Shown: piece after piece, positions 45,301 to 60,300 of the stretch
Layout: each line of letters begins with the position of its first letter
Numbering within the stretch: position 1 is the first letter of the stretch
Assembly: GCA_013397845.1 (NCBI GenBank)
Contig: VZTG01001081.1
Location: 113,369-177,368 of the forward strand
DNA: 64,000 nt
Direction of reading: 5' to 3'
From: Melanocharis versteri
Taxonomy: Eukaryota > Chordata > Aves > Passeriformes > Melanocharitidae
Made by a program: the position numbers and the translations under genes
Notes under the pieces: model-generated
The model's input: the letters and a program-made list of their open reading frames with translations, nothing else
What the model was told of the DNA's origin: nothing
Databases searched by the model: none

Positions 45301-48300
45301 CGATCAGTCAGGTGAAGATTAAGCTGACAGCTCTACAACTGGTGGTCATAGTGAATAGCAAATCGGAGCACTAATTAATTGCCCACATGCACTAATTAAT
45401 AAACTGCCCGCAGCATGGTGCTTGGCAGCACAGCAGGAGGTATTCCCAGAGGGATTCGCCTGTTCCTTCCAGAGGCTGACTCAGGCACAACTGCTTTGGC
45501 ATTTCCTGGATCTACTCTGCTTTTTGTATAGCCAACAGTCAGCACTGAATATGGGTATAACTGTGCAGATCACAGTCTGAATCAAAACATTTGCAGGAAC
45601 AGCTGAGAAAGAGGAGAGGGAAAATGGGAAGAAAATTTTGGAAACAGGACAGACAAAAGACAGAGCTGACAAAAAGAGGATTCATGGGGGAGCTGCAAAA
45701 TTAATACAATATAGAAGATGTGATAAAAATAACCAAAGAGCCCAGAGAACAGCCAAGGAGAAATGGGAAATACTGCAGAGAACAAGGAAAAAACCCAGCC
45801 ATTGTCACAACTTTCCTGCATCACTCCCACTTTCATTTTTAGTTTAAGAGATTTCATCTCATCCTGTTGAAAATCCCCAGGTTTATTCACATCTATGACA
45901 AATTGTGTCTACAACAAAACTCCCAGGCTATTGTTAAAAAATTCACACTGGGATAATAATACTGTTTGCATGGTTTGCCCTCACCTGACTATCAGAAATA
46001 AGGATTTTAAGCCTAGGGAAAGTGTTCTTACATGAAGTGCAACACAACAGCTGCATCCTATTTAGGCCTTCTTCTCATGGCTTTCCTGCCCTACAACATT
46101 TAAAGTTTAGGCACTTTAATGGCTATAAGAACTGAAGAGGAAGGGTTTGATTCCATAATAAAACAAACCAACACACACTGAGCTGCATTTCATGGGTCAG
46201 AAGCAGATCATTTGTTGTACATTGAATGCCTACAGGAATGATAAAGGTGGCAATATTAGGTGCGGCTGGTAAAAAACGTTCATTTTTAGACCTCTCAGGA
46301 TAGGAGGAGTTTTCAGTGCTACTGAGAATGTTTTTTTCTCATTATCTCACAGGAATGCAAAGCCAAAACCAACAATTGTTCTCAGAGAAAATATCTTTCT
46401 CTCTATTTTAGAGGTTGAAAATCAGCAGAAACAGGGAAGAAATATAAAGTTCTTATACAATCATGTGGAAATCCTGCTCCCTGTTTGGGCATGCTGAAGC
46501 GAATAACAACAAACATCAACTGGGGCAAAAACCACTGCAGAGCAAATAGAAACCATACATAATATCAGAATGGGTCTGTTCTCTTAACTTCCAGTCACAA
46601 TGGATCAGCAGCAAAGTCATGAGTTATCAGTTCTATGAACACTCTTGCCAGGCTTCTGATATTCTGCTTCACCAGTTAATTGTAAGAACACAAATACAAA
46701 CGCTACTCCCAAAAATTCAAACACTGTTTATAACAAATACTTATTTAAAAATTCATTCTCCTTTTTTCTAAAAATTCAGACAATTGTTTCTCTACAATCA
46801 TCTACAAAACAGTTTTATTTTTTTGAGAAGGGCACTTACTAAAGTAAGTGTGACTGTTGTTACCTTGCTTTACATTGTCTGACACAGCCTGAAGATTTTT
46901 AGTATCAAGTGTCTCTTTTGTATGGGACAGATCAAACAAAACCTCTGTTAGACTTCTCAGATAACAGATTTACCTGGTTTCCCAGAGCCTATTCTACCTG
47001 CAAAAGACCTCAGTCAGCTATAGCCTATTATTAAACAAAAAGCAGCTAAGTACCATTGCTTTTAGAGCCAACACACAGAACAATTAAAGATTAAAACCAA
47101 TACCTTGATTTCACCATACTCTGCTGTCCTGCTGATGACAGTTATGCAGCACCATGGTAAAACCAAAAAATGATTCAACAATAACAAACCAATGCTCTGC
47201 ACATTAAACCCAGAAAGATAAACAGGAAAACACCAAAGCAACACATTCAGAAATCAATGCTGATTAGAATTTCCCACGACTTCCCTTTTAGCCTTCTCTC
47301 CTTTCCACCACAGGCTTTGTCAGTTCGGTTTTTCTTGGTGGTTTGGTTGTTTGAAAAAGAATAAACAAGTAAAAGAAGCACTTACCAAGGCTCTGGAGCT
47401 GCTTGAGAGAGGGCAGTTTAACAAACGAACCCTTTATAAAACCTCCTACTCCCTCCCCCTTCCAGCCACCCCAGGTTTGTTACAAATGAGGGCCTGGCAA
47501 GCTCAAGTGCAGGGACTTTCATTGCTCATTACTTGGGTTAGTTCTGTTACTTCCAAATGCTGCTGATTAAATTCAGGTGAAACTCTCACCTGAGAATAAT
47601 CTATACTTAACAGGTGGCAGACAACAGAAAATCTTCACAGTGCAGAGCTGCTTTTTATCAGAACAAAAGCTAAGACTGAAGCCCACATCGATTTGATACC
47701 ACAAAGTTCATTCTCCAGCCAAGGTCTTTTTCCCAGTGGAATCTCTGATGTCTAAGACACGGATGTTACACTAAATATCTCACGGATCTGAGGTGTTTGC
47801 TTGGCCGAGTGGAGGTTTTCAAATGTCTAGAGAAAGGAAGCTCATTTTGAAGCTTTATACTGACATAAAATCCTTATTACTCACAAGTAAGCAAAGGACA
47901 CACTTTTAATGGGAGTCTGGCTCATGGCACTGCCTGCAGATACTTGAAATGTGTCCAAAACTCAGCTTCTCACACTGAAGGCTGGTGTGCATTTTGCTCC
48001 ACTTGTGAAAATACACCTAAATACTCTCAACTCACCATGTCTTAGAAAAATCACCATGAAGACACATCTTCTTTCACTCAGCACATACAAATATTGTTGA
48101 GTTTATCTTTACAGAAATTACTAAAATAGTAGGAAACTGCTACCCTTTGTGTAAAACCCCAGAAGTCTGTGAATTAAACAAGTTGCACCTGTATCTAGTG
48201 AAAGGCAGAAATTCACCTTGGTCATTTTTAGAAGTTAACAGTATATAGAAATTATAATCAGGAAAAAGGTTTATTTTAATTTTTTTGTGTTTATCGGTTC

Positions 48301-51300
48301 ATTGATTATTTTTATGTGTAAAACAATAATTCTATGATGCTTAATTGTCAAATCAGCTTTGTATAGTCACTTAAAAATGTTTTAATTGTTCCACTTTTAT
48401 TTTCTTTTTAATCCTGAGTATTTTCCTTTGATGTTATTGAATATTGCCTCTAATTCATGTACTGCCATGTTTTATAAGTATTTTCTCGGTTTTTATTTTA
48501 AAAAAAATTAAACTAAGGGGAAAAGAAGGGAATGGCTTTATTAGTTACTTGGAAAATCAAGTTCACCCCAGTCTGGAGAGCCATATAAACGCAGGCTGCC
48601 TGAGCAGTTAGACAGTCCATTTGATTATTCCATCAATCCACTGTCTAATGAAGTAAAAGAAAGAAGCAGCTTCAAATGTAAGCATTAATAATAATTACAC
48701 AAGCCAAAGTAAAATATTCCTGTGCCTTCTGGAACCTCACAAAGGCTGTGCAAGCTCTAAAGATGTATTTTTTCAGACTCATGTGGATATGAACAGTGCT
48801 TTCAGATGAGGAGCTGTAATTCATCAGGACTAGAAAATCAAATTACTTCCTAGACTTCTACAATAGAAAATCTTACTCCAGAGAGTCCAAACACCAGGAG
48901 TTAATACCAAAATGCCAAGTGCATAAGACATCCCGTCTCTGCTACAACTACTGAAGTGAAATAAATCAAAATGCTGTTTTCCCCAGAGTCGTTTTCACAA
49001 GCATTATGTTTTAAGTGCATATTAAAATATAGGATTTGAACACAAATTCATCTAGCTCAAGTTACTGCCTCCCCAGAGTCTGCAGGACACACCTCAGGGT
49101 ATTGTTGTTAGAATTTTGTACTAGAAACCAGCTTCTGAGCTGATTTGGGGATTCAGATCTTTTGTTGTGCTCCCAATATAGGCAAACAGATCAAACGGGA
49201 AGCAGACTTAATTTAGGTAACGGTGCATTGGAGGAATTCCCAGATTTGCCATAGAAGGAAGGATAAAACTGAGGAGAGTTCCATGCCAGTGGTACCTAAG
49301 TTTGCTGGTTTAAAATATCTATATTACAGTCTGCAGTACTGATACACTTGCAGCTCAGCTGAAAATACAGCTGTCAGTATTTTCTGATCAGATTTGTATT
49401 TCTGAAAGCAAGAGATTAATAGGGATGACTGATGTGTGACACATTATCCGCATTCTGCTCTCTCTTGCAAAAATATCAGACAACTTGAGAAACAACCGGA
49501 ATTTTAATGCATGTTAATTCAAGCAATGCATTTTGCATACATTTGCTTTTATTTTTGTATTCTGCAGGCAGCTGGAATAAGTAAAAAAAGATCTGTAATC
49601 ATCTCAGAATTAGAATAAAAAAACTGAAAGCCAAAGCTTTATTCGATATTCATTATTTAAATATTAAAATAGTAAAATTATATACTTTAGCTTTCATGAT
49701 CTAATAACTAAGCCATAAACATATCTAGAAATGTTTGTACTTTTACTTTGGAAATGAGATTCATAACCTGACTAGAACACACCTTAAAAAAATTGTTTTG
49801 TTTAACATGGTATTAGACAATAGTAACTTTTTTATCTAATTAGAAAATACCTGAAATTATTGCACTTCAGTGTAATAACATTCAAGTTATCTTATTTGGC
49901 TGAAAATAGGGCTCACTGGATGGGTTTTTTAACTCTTTCTAAACCATCCAGACCGGGTCCAAGAGGATGTCACTACTTCTCAGTATCTTACAACCTCCAG
50001 GTGCAGTTCAAAAAACCCGCCATAAAACCTGGAGATTGGCATCTATTATCCAACAACTCCTCATTTTAAAACCTCCTTCACTTTGAGATGTAGGTTTAGG
50101 AAGAGGAGCCTTTGTGGGTTTTCATTTAATCCCTTTACAGGTAATACACACATTTGAGTCACAGTTCCTCCCAGGCAGATGGAAATAGCTCGTTCCATAG
50201 AAAGTTGGTCTCTCTTAGGTTTCAGGAGAGTGTTTTGGGAACAATCCAGACCCTTCTTCAGAACAAACACCTCTACTGATGAATTTAATTGCCCTCAGCC
50301 ACTCAGGGGAGGAGCCACAACATAAATATGGATTTTTATGCAGAAGGGTGAGAATGGAACAAGCAAACAAACATAAAAGGATGCAAGAACAGAATGAAGA
50401 GGAAATAAGACAGCAAGGAAACTTCCCATATATTAGTCCAAGAATGTCTCAGAGTTAAGAGAGACTGAGGCAGCCTTTAGGGGGTGACTGTGGGGTCATG
50501 ATGCAGAGCAGATTCCAGCAGCTGAGTGGGAGTTTAATTGATAACTCTGAAGTCATCTCCCTGAAGGCTGGTGAGAAGCACTCATCTTTATTCACTCTGT
50601 CAGCTGGGCCTTCTTGTTACAAAAGTGTAAGAAATATAAATAAAAAAAATTGGGAAAGAAGGAAAAAATATTCAATCAAATGAAGCATAATCTAAAATAT
50701 AAATGAGGATTATAATTAAGAAAAATAAATATTATGTTCAGAATATATGAAATGCTGCCAAATTTTTCTGTGAACCAAATTCCTCAGGGTCTTGTGCTGG
50801 TTTCTGTAAGAGCTGATCAAAGATACATGCTAACATTTTCAACGTAAGATAGGTGAAATGTGGTGAAATGTGTTGGCATGCTGTATACAGCCAAGCTTGG
50901 GAAGCCCCACATTCATGAGCAATCCACAAATGAAATAAGAGACGAACCTTCTCCAGTTTTCATTCCATTGGAGCTTTCCTGTTTGGGGTGGTGGATGCCA
51001 GAGGTACCAGTAAATTTCTACCTCACTGACTTGAGGGAGCCAGGAGAAAAACTGAAATCCAACGTGTTAGAAACAGTATGCTAACATTCCCACAGGAATA
51101 ACCAGTGCAGGACATAACTGGAAATGACATCCGAAATGCCACGGTCTGTCTCCAGAAGAGAGAAATGAAGAGCTAAAAATCCCCAGGACCTCCTGAGCAG
51201 AATGCAATGTCTTATGCCTTAAATTCATGCTGACATACAGTGAAGCTCTTCTGTTTTAACATATTTGGGCATGTTGTCCTAAAGCCACAGCCGAAGCCCC

Positions 51301-54300
51301 AAAGAACAAACCATGGTTGTGGCAATTGCTTTGTTTTGGTGACTCTCACCTTTTTTTTTCTTTTTTAAATTTCTATCACATACTAGAGGAAAAAACTCCT
51401 CCTGTCACAATGCAAGAGATTTTTTTTCACTGGAAACATTTCCTAGGAGCCTAAAATTCTGCCAGCACTCAGAAAAAGCTTAGATGTGCCAATATTGAGC
51501 ATCTCTACGTAGTCCCAACTGCTTAGCAATTCCAGGTTTAAGTGCAGTGCATTCATAAATGGAATGAAGGGACATCATCACTCCCCACTGCTTCCTCCAG
51601 CACAGAGAAGAGGGAAGTGAAAGGGGTTCCTGTGATGACATTTAGTCAACAATTTATTTGAAAGCCAAAAATATCAAATTTTTATAATTATGCATTATAT
51701 AATACTGCATAATTATATAATAATATTGTGTATGTATACACACTATATATATGTATTTGTGTGTGTACATATGTTTAAAAACCCAGAGCACAGTCCTGGC
51801 AATAGCTGAGGTGGATCACAGAAACTCCAGCTCTGTTGACAGCAGCCTGTGACAGCTGCAGCAGGTGTTCAGTTTTGAGGGGCTCAGGCTGATAAAATTG
51901 TTATATCTGACAGGGAGATAAAAAATGTGCGCAGTGCACTAAACTGTCATCATGTATAAAGTAACTCCTACCAAACTAAATGACAAGGTGAAAGAACATT
52001 TACCCCTAGGCAGTGGGGAGTCCCACAGACTAAAAGTGAAAAATAACAGATACCATGGGGAAAATGTGAAATGCAATACACATTCAAGTAACTATTTAAT
52101 ACAGCAAGAAACAGGGCATTCTGAAGAGCTGACTTACTGACCAGCTGTGTATTGATACTTCATTTAGTCTGTCCTCTGTTGAAACACAAAATACATGATT
52201 ATTCCTAATTTAAATTATCTTATGACCCTTCACCAAGGTCTAACAGGCAACCAGAATACAATTGTGAAGTTATACTGATGTAGACACAAGTGCCAAAATA
52301 TTCCTTGCTCAGACAAATGCATGCTGCTTTCTCAGCTCCCTTACAGGAAAATCATGTTTTATCTCACATAAGGCCAGCTCTCAGAGAATAAGAGTCCCTG
52401 TTCAGATTTACAATATTCTTAAAATAGGCATTTACAAAAATAAATAGCTGTCACCCGTCTCCCATGAAGATCTAAGATTTCCTCACATGCCTAGTCACAC
52501 TCGTGTACCCACCAGTCTCTGGAAAGTTAAAGATCCACATCCTGGTTCCCGTCAAAGCACACAAACAAGCCCTGGAAATTCAAGTATTTTCTAGAAATTT
52601 TAGACATGGAAGATTAGTTTACTTCCAAGCTTTTAAAATGATCCATCTGTGTAACAGAGCAATTCATATGTTCGCACATAAGGCAGTGCCCACAGAGTCA
52701 TCACCATGGCTGAAAAGCAAATTATGTCTGTGGTAACTCCACAGAAAGAGAAAAGAAATAGCAAAAAGTGAGGACAGAGTCTGGGAATTTAGCAAGTTCT
52801 CTGAATCAGATAACTTCCCTCTGTGCTGGCTACAAAACGGATAGTTGGGGAAAAAACATGGAAGGAAAAGGTTCAGAACTTCTATTTGGTGTTATTTTAG
52901 GCAACAAACTCGGTAGAGGCTTGAGGAAAGCTGCCCTTGCACATGAATAAGCTCAGGTCCTGACTTCAGGGTCTCAAGGAGCACCACAGCCAGACAATGG
53001 AAAGAAACCACACAAACACCTGACACGCTGTTCAAGGCCCACAAACCACATCCAAATCCAACTCAACAGTAACTTAAGTCATGTTTATGGCACTGCTTAC
53101 AATAATTTCAAAATTAACTCTTATCAAATGTAAGTACAGCAAGTTTCAAATAGAAAGTTATGCCATGTTGTTAAATTAATGTTTTCCGTGAGTAAAACTT
53201 TCAGTATTACATTTCTGAGGAAGCAGAGTGTCACTGGAAGTGTTCACCAACCTTCCTGTTCCACTGAAAGACTCATCAGACATTCTGAAGATATTCACAA
53301 ACCACTTCAGCTTATCTGTCCTTCCATAGAACCAGCTGCACTAGGCACCCTCAGAATATAGGATCCTCCCTATTATTCAAAACATGTCTTTTAATGCAAT
53401 ATAGTTATTAATTATCCAACCAGTTATTCATTTACCTGGGCTTTAATGGATGTGCAGCCAGTCACAGACACAAATAGGAAAGAGCAGGTGTGAAGTTATG
53501 ACACCACCAAAATCCATGACAAGCTGTATTTAAGGGAGATTACCAGGATCCAAAGAATGCCTTTTAAACTTATGTTTTGTGAGACTAATACCAGGTTTGT
53601 TTTGTAAAAACAAACGTGGAATTATGCCTTTCTATGTTTTTATGTAAGCACCATGACTCATTTTCTTGCCTATTACTATTATTTCTCTTTTTCTCTTGAT
53701 TTCTTAGCCAACTCTTCAGAGCAGAGAGTGGGAGCTTGGAGTTGTGCTTTCAGTGAAACCTCAGAGAGCCGGGCTCATCGGAGCCCTTTTTGCTGTATTT
53801 TAGGCTCAGTGCTGCAGTGGAGGCTGAAGAGTTTTGTGCCATTATGTAACTGCCTGGCAGCATGTAGCTTCAGGCAGTTATAATCTGGTTTACTGCTTGT
53901 CATTTGCTAATACTTCAGGTTTTTCTCAAGCTTATGGTATCACGGATGTTACAGGGGGGTTTGCCTTCCCCTTCCCAGCAGGAGAGAAAGCAGGCTTCAG
54001 CCACAGCTGCCAGGCTCGTGTGGAGAATGAACCACATCTCCCTGCTCATCCCATCCCCTGTGCTTCCTTCTGCCTCTGCACGCAGAGCAGTGCCCTCTGC
54101 CCTGCCCCACGGAGGATGGGCCCTGCTGATGGCTCCTGGGGCACTGGAGGCTGAAGCTGAGCAGAATCTTGGAGCACGAGCCCTGGGTAAGATGCGGGTG
54201 GTGCTGTTCCAATAAAATCTGCTAATCAAGTGCATTCAGCGGGGTTGGGCAGACTTCCAGAATTAACCATACTATGGCAGGCAGCCAGGAGTGGGAAATA

Positions 54301-57300
54301 GCAACACACTTGGTTGTGTGCAGAGACAGAGAAACAGGTCTCTGCATCGCTGATTGAAGATCCTAATTTCTTTCAGAGCTTTAAAAATCACAAGCTATTG
54401 AAGAAGGCTTCACATGTCCTTGGTAACAGTTCAGATACCTACTTGCTTTTCTGTCCTCTTACAGTTTTCCTGAGCAAAATATCCTTTTTCCTTCATTCTT
54501 TTCACCGTGCCAGATAAGACAAAAAGATATATCACAATTAATTCTTCAGTATAAACCTAAGGTAAAAATTACAATGGACAAGCTCTCCCTGGGAAAGGAG
54601 CAGCCAAGAGCCAGTGTGAGGCCTCATTAGGCGTCTGCACTCTGCTCATTCTGCAAACAAAAATAAAATGGTATTTTTCATGCTGTATTTTATTTCTCTC
54701 TCCATGAAATCAATCTCCTTACAAGGAGAGAAAAAAAATTAAATCTGAAAATCTAATAGAAGCCCAGAGTAAACTAAATATAAAAATAAAAAGAACAGAA
54801 AATGCAGAGCCCTCAAAATTGAGTTCTTGGCTAAGTTCTATCTCAAAGGAAGAAGTTACTTTATATCTATTTTCTTAAGATTGCAATTATTTATAAAATA
54901 TAAAATTATTATGTGTTCTTGCGGGGAGGTCCTGAATTTATGAAAAGTGATTTTAAAAAGGATATAAGGATAATTTAAAAGGATAAAAGAAGAATTTTTA
55001 ATAATCTGAACTGTCTTTGCCAGAGAGGAGATAAGATGGAAGAGAGATGAGCCTAAAACAGATGTGCAGATTCTTTTAAAAAGGTGTTCTTCCTCCACTT
55101 GATGGAAGAGAAATAATGGGAAGCAGCTCTCTTAATTTATTCTTTGCCAAAATTTTCTGTCAAAATTCTGAAATGTCAAATTTTCATTTGAAATTAGTTT
55201 GAAATATTTATTTGGAGATCTGTGATACAATTATATCACAGATTCTATATTCCAAAGAGTCACATATCCAAAAGAAGGCCCCCAAAATTTTGAGTGCATT
55301 CTGAATGGCATGACCTGTAATATAGAAACCAACAGATTAAAGGATGCAACGTGGGAAACAAAAAGAGGAGGAAAATGCCACACACAAAAGAAATGGAAAG
55401 TAGCGTTTCTTTAACACCATTATTTAACAATACTAAACAATCAAAAATCTCATCAAGTCCCAAAGAGGAGAAGATTTTATTCCCTGAGCCAATACACCAG
55501 GTCCAATAATCTCAATCTTCTAAAAATATCCAAGCTTTTGGATAAGCAACCTTTCCCCCATAATAAATGTCATGTCTGGTTCTTGCAGGTGGCTCTACAT
55601 CAGCAGGTGCATCCAGCAGGTTCCTGGAATGAGTTCTGGTAAAACCTGCTGCGAAAACACCCCACTGCAGCAATGAGAGTGCCTATGGACGGTGACAGAT
55701 TTCTCTGCTGTGCATCTTTTGCAAATGCTTAATGAATTATTATTTATTGACCCAGTCAATGAAACCTGCCAGACCTACGGTGTTACGTTAACCCCATGTG
55801 TAGCTAAGAAGATACAGCAATATTCCTGTCTGGGATTTGAGTGGGCTACCTGTTCTAAGAAACTTTGGTAAAATGCTCTTTTCTGCAACCCCATAGCCCG
55901 GGTGCAATTCTTTAAAACTTGCTTCCAGTATTAAGATGTAAAAGGGGCACTCCAGGCAGAACCTGGGGCATGTCTGGAATCAGTAACCCTGGGTTAGACC
56001 CTCAGCTGTACCAAGCCTCACATTTACAGGGCCAGCCCAAGCAGGGCAGGTGACAGCAGAGGGACAGTTCACTGCAAGGCCACAGCCACACACCCAACTG
56101 AACCAAAAAGAGAACTCCCCGGGAAGGGCATTGACATTATTCCTCTCTTGGGAAGGAGGGACTGCATTATAAGGAATGCAGCACAGAGCTGCCCATCCTA
56201 AAGCAGCGTGAGATGGTTCTACCACCTAAATCCCAGACAGAACCACACAAACTTCTTCAGTCTGACAAGCAAAAGCTTTAAAATAGCTCTTGCAACTAAA
56301 GACAGTTTTCATACAGACTCAATAGAATATCCTTTGAGACACTTGTGGCCACCTCCAGATACCACATATTTTTAAAAAAACCCAAACAAACCTTGTGTGG
56401 AAGTAGAAGGCCAGTACACATGCAACAACCACTGTATCTGCACAAGACCTTGAATCAGGAACATAACTGTATATTATAAACTTGTTAAACAGCCACTAAG
56501 AGACAGAGCAGTTTCACTGAACAGCATTTCAGTTTTTTTTCAATAATTTCTAAACAGATGAAAATCCCTCCGAATCCTAGAGGGATCAGGAAACTGTTGT
56601 AGACCTACTGCTAAAATCTCATTTAGGTGCAGCCACACTGGTACATGTTCAGCACCGGTGTGACCAGGGCCAGCGAGCAGGTCCCAGCAGTGTCAACCCT
56701 GATCTGCTGCCAGAGAGAAGCCACAGAGAAAGCTCAGCTTTTACCTAATCATAGATTCCGGCATTGGGAGAAGCCAAAAGGTCCTTTAAGTACTTTACAA
56801 ACAGTGCTCAAGCACTAGACAAATGAAATAAGAAGTAAAGGAAATTTACATTTAACACTTTTTCTGGTCAGACAGCAGCTGACTGTGACTAACCTCCAGT
56901 TAAAGAGCTCTTAGGATACAGAGAAGGAAGCATGGTCTGCCTAGTCAGGGTGAAAGCAAAAGGGCTCCAGCCCTAACTGCAGGTAGAGCTGTAAAAAACT
57001 GAGGGTGTATTTTCTTTCTAACTGCAGTTAATTTCTAAAATAAACAACATCTCTTGCAAAAAAAAAACCAGAAAATTCTTCTTCAAAAGTACGGCTCATC
57101 TTGCCCAAAACTGTTATTTTGCAGTTAATATTTTCAAGTAGTAGGTTACCACAGTAAATGACACTTGCAATGTTTATCTCTGCATATGGAAGACAGTTTC
57201 TGAGAACGAGGAAGCAGATGTTTGGCATGAATGGACGCCCAATTTTCATGTGGAGGCATCAATATTAGTATGACTACATATAAACTGTAGTGCCAGTCAG

Positions 57301-60300
57301 CTATTTTCAAGTAGGGTTATGCCTTGAACATTCAAGTCTGCTAAAATAATGGAGGCACTCAAAATTCCATACAAAAAATCCAGTAAAATCTTTTGTAACA
57401 ACGAGTGTTAGGCAGCCAAAATAACAGGGTTGCTGTATCACTCTGAGAGTAGCCTTCATTTTAGGTTCTGTTTTAATTACCATCGTTTTAGTGTATTTCC
57501 ATCCATCTGTCACAGAAGAAAGAACAGCCTTCACTGCCAGCACCCACAGAAGTTCCAGCAATAAGGTTAAGCATCCCGAGGTTCATTGTGCTGCTGGAAT
57601 GTTTAAAGGAGCTTGACATAAACATACACTTGGCCTTAAGATCAGGCCTCCCTAAAGCTTTGGAGGTCTGTTCCCAGGCCTTTATAAATACCAGCTCTAA
57701 AGGGGAATTTAAATTCAACGTGTCTCTTGGACAGCCAATGCAGACAACTAAATGTCCCTGGGGTAGAAATGCTCCTCATGAAAAACAAGCTGCTGTTCCA
57801 AAGAGGAGTCTTTAGGTGGGAAGAAAAGGAGGCATTTTTGCTTTTTGCCAAGGTTCCCAAAAATCTGAGCAGTTGGCAAGTCAGCGGAAGACCTTTTTAC
57901 AGACCTCAAACCCCCTCCTGCTTTCACACAGAAGCATTCAAATACTTGCAGCTGTAGAAATTTTTCTCTTTTTTTTTAATTTGAAATTAAGTTAACTCAT
58001 ATGAGAACATTTTCTGTGAGTTTTCATCCTAGTAAAGGGTGATTACACATAACTACCTGACCATCATGACTCCTGGCCATCTGAAATCAAGTTGAAATAA
58101 AACAAGTAAAAAAATTGCAGAGACTTATCACGTAGGAAATGTAAAGAAATGTATTAAAGAATTAGGTTTAGACTGCTCTGGTTAAAGGCTGTAGTTAAAT
58201 GATGACATCGACATATAGTGACAAATGCCTGCTGAGTTTCTCTCCCCTTTTAACTGATTTAAGTATTTCTAAATCACTTTCAATTAGATACTGTGACTGT
58301 ATATTCCAACACATCTGATGCATTAATACAGATATTTAAGAAACCAATTTATAATAGCTCATGCCCCAGTAAAGACTTCAAATCTAAATGCAGCACAGCA
58401 CTCAAGCAGAGGCAAAAGAGGCCACTGGAACTTCATGGAATAAACAGCATTTTCCCCAGGTTTTCCAACACTGAAAGCTCAGGAGGCAACAAGCTGATTA
58501 GAGGAGTTTTTATGGGAAATTAATTTCTTTCATACGAAATTCTTTTAACAACTTGCTGCCTCAAAAGAGTTCCCAAAACCCTGGTTCACCTCAGACGTGC
58601 CATGTCTGTCGAGTTTGAATGGCTTGGGGCAGGAACTGGTGTAGCATCCACGTAAGAAACAGGGCTGGAATTTCTGTTGTTGAAAATCTCGGATGGCTCC
58701 ATGGCTCCTGTACTCTCTTTCACGTCACTGAACCTCAGCAGTCCTGTGGGGTCACCTCAGGTGTCTGAAATCCAGGGTTAGCCCAAGCTGCAGACAGTGC
58801 AGCTCCCATGCACTGATCATAAACAATAACCACAGGAATTTGAACACTACTCTACAACAAACAACTGCTCTCACCATCCAAATGGTGGCAACTGAACAGA
58901 AATTTAAAGTACTTTAGACCCCTTCAAATAAGCATAACCCTATAAACAGAAATACTATAACACATAATTTTAAATAAAAAATATTAAAGTACAATTTAGA
59001 TCTTCTGTCTCTGAGGTTTTAATTTGCATAGCTCTGCCATCAGTTTACTAATTCCAAAATTATATTTACTGTGGTCAGCAATACACAACACTGCTTGAAG
59101 CATACTAGTCCCCTTTTCCCCACAGCAGCAAGACAAGAAAATCACGTTCTGACACATATCCTGTCTCCTGAAACAACCCTTGTGGAGAACAAGCCAGGCC
59201 TCCAGTGGCTCCCACAGCCCAGTAAATCCCATCCCCACTGGCACGGCTGCAGTTTTAATCTCAATCTGTCAGCACAGTGGCACCCCCCCCCAGCACACTT
59301 AGAGCAATATTCTGATAAATCCGACGCTGCTGGGACACGCTGAGCAGCCTTACATAAACAACAGCTCTGGAATCCATGGATAACAGGATGGCTTTGCAGG
59401 TAGTACAGGGACCTGGGAGAGGGAGCAGGCTTGCTGCCTCACGAGAGACCGGCATGGAGGCAGTCGGGATGCAAAACTGCTTTTGTGAATGCATAGCATA
59501 CAAAATATCAGATTCCACAAGAAACTAGGGTGTGTAAAAACTGCAGGTGAAGTCTTCAGTACACTGTCAGAGGTGTTGTGTCAGTAAGTTTTGACATATT
59601 CAGGACAACTGTTCAATACTGCAGAAATTCTTGGAACTCAAAAACAGGGAGACATAACTTTGTCACTACACCAGAGGAAAAATTTCTCACGGTTAGGAGT
59701 CTCTGTTAACAAATTACTTCTGCAGAAATAGATAAAATCAATTGTATTTTACGTGGTAATGAGAAATATCTCAACTGGTTGTATTTTTATTTTTCCAGTT
59801 TGCTGTGGCTTTTACATGCACAAATTGCAGAAAGGTTATAGGAAAGGACTGCCTCCATTCAACACTTAATTGAGAGAAAAACAAGGATTGATCTAATTGA
59901 TCACTGTTCTACAAGTAATGCACAATATAAAAGAAAACCTTCTGTTCTTCTGAAAGTTTTCAATCACTGCCAAAGCTGATGCTCTGGAGGTTACCCACAA
60001 ACCCTTCTGCAAAGCAGGGCTCACTTAAAGGTTAAAACGGTGGTTCAGGACCTCATCTCCTCCTGAAGTCAAAGGAGGAAGAGCTGGAAGCACAGCACCT
60101 GGTGGTGGCTTTGCACAGAAAACAGGACAATTCCGAGCTCTCTTGTTCCTGCTCAGAACATCGACCTTATTAGCTGAGTGCAGAACATTCAGTTCTTGTA
60201 CAGGCAGAACTCGCCTTTCCAATGTGAATCTTGGGAAAAATGGCATTTCTCTAATACAATACGATTTAATCCAATACATTCTGGTCTGCTTTAGCCCAAA

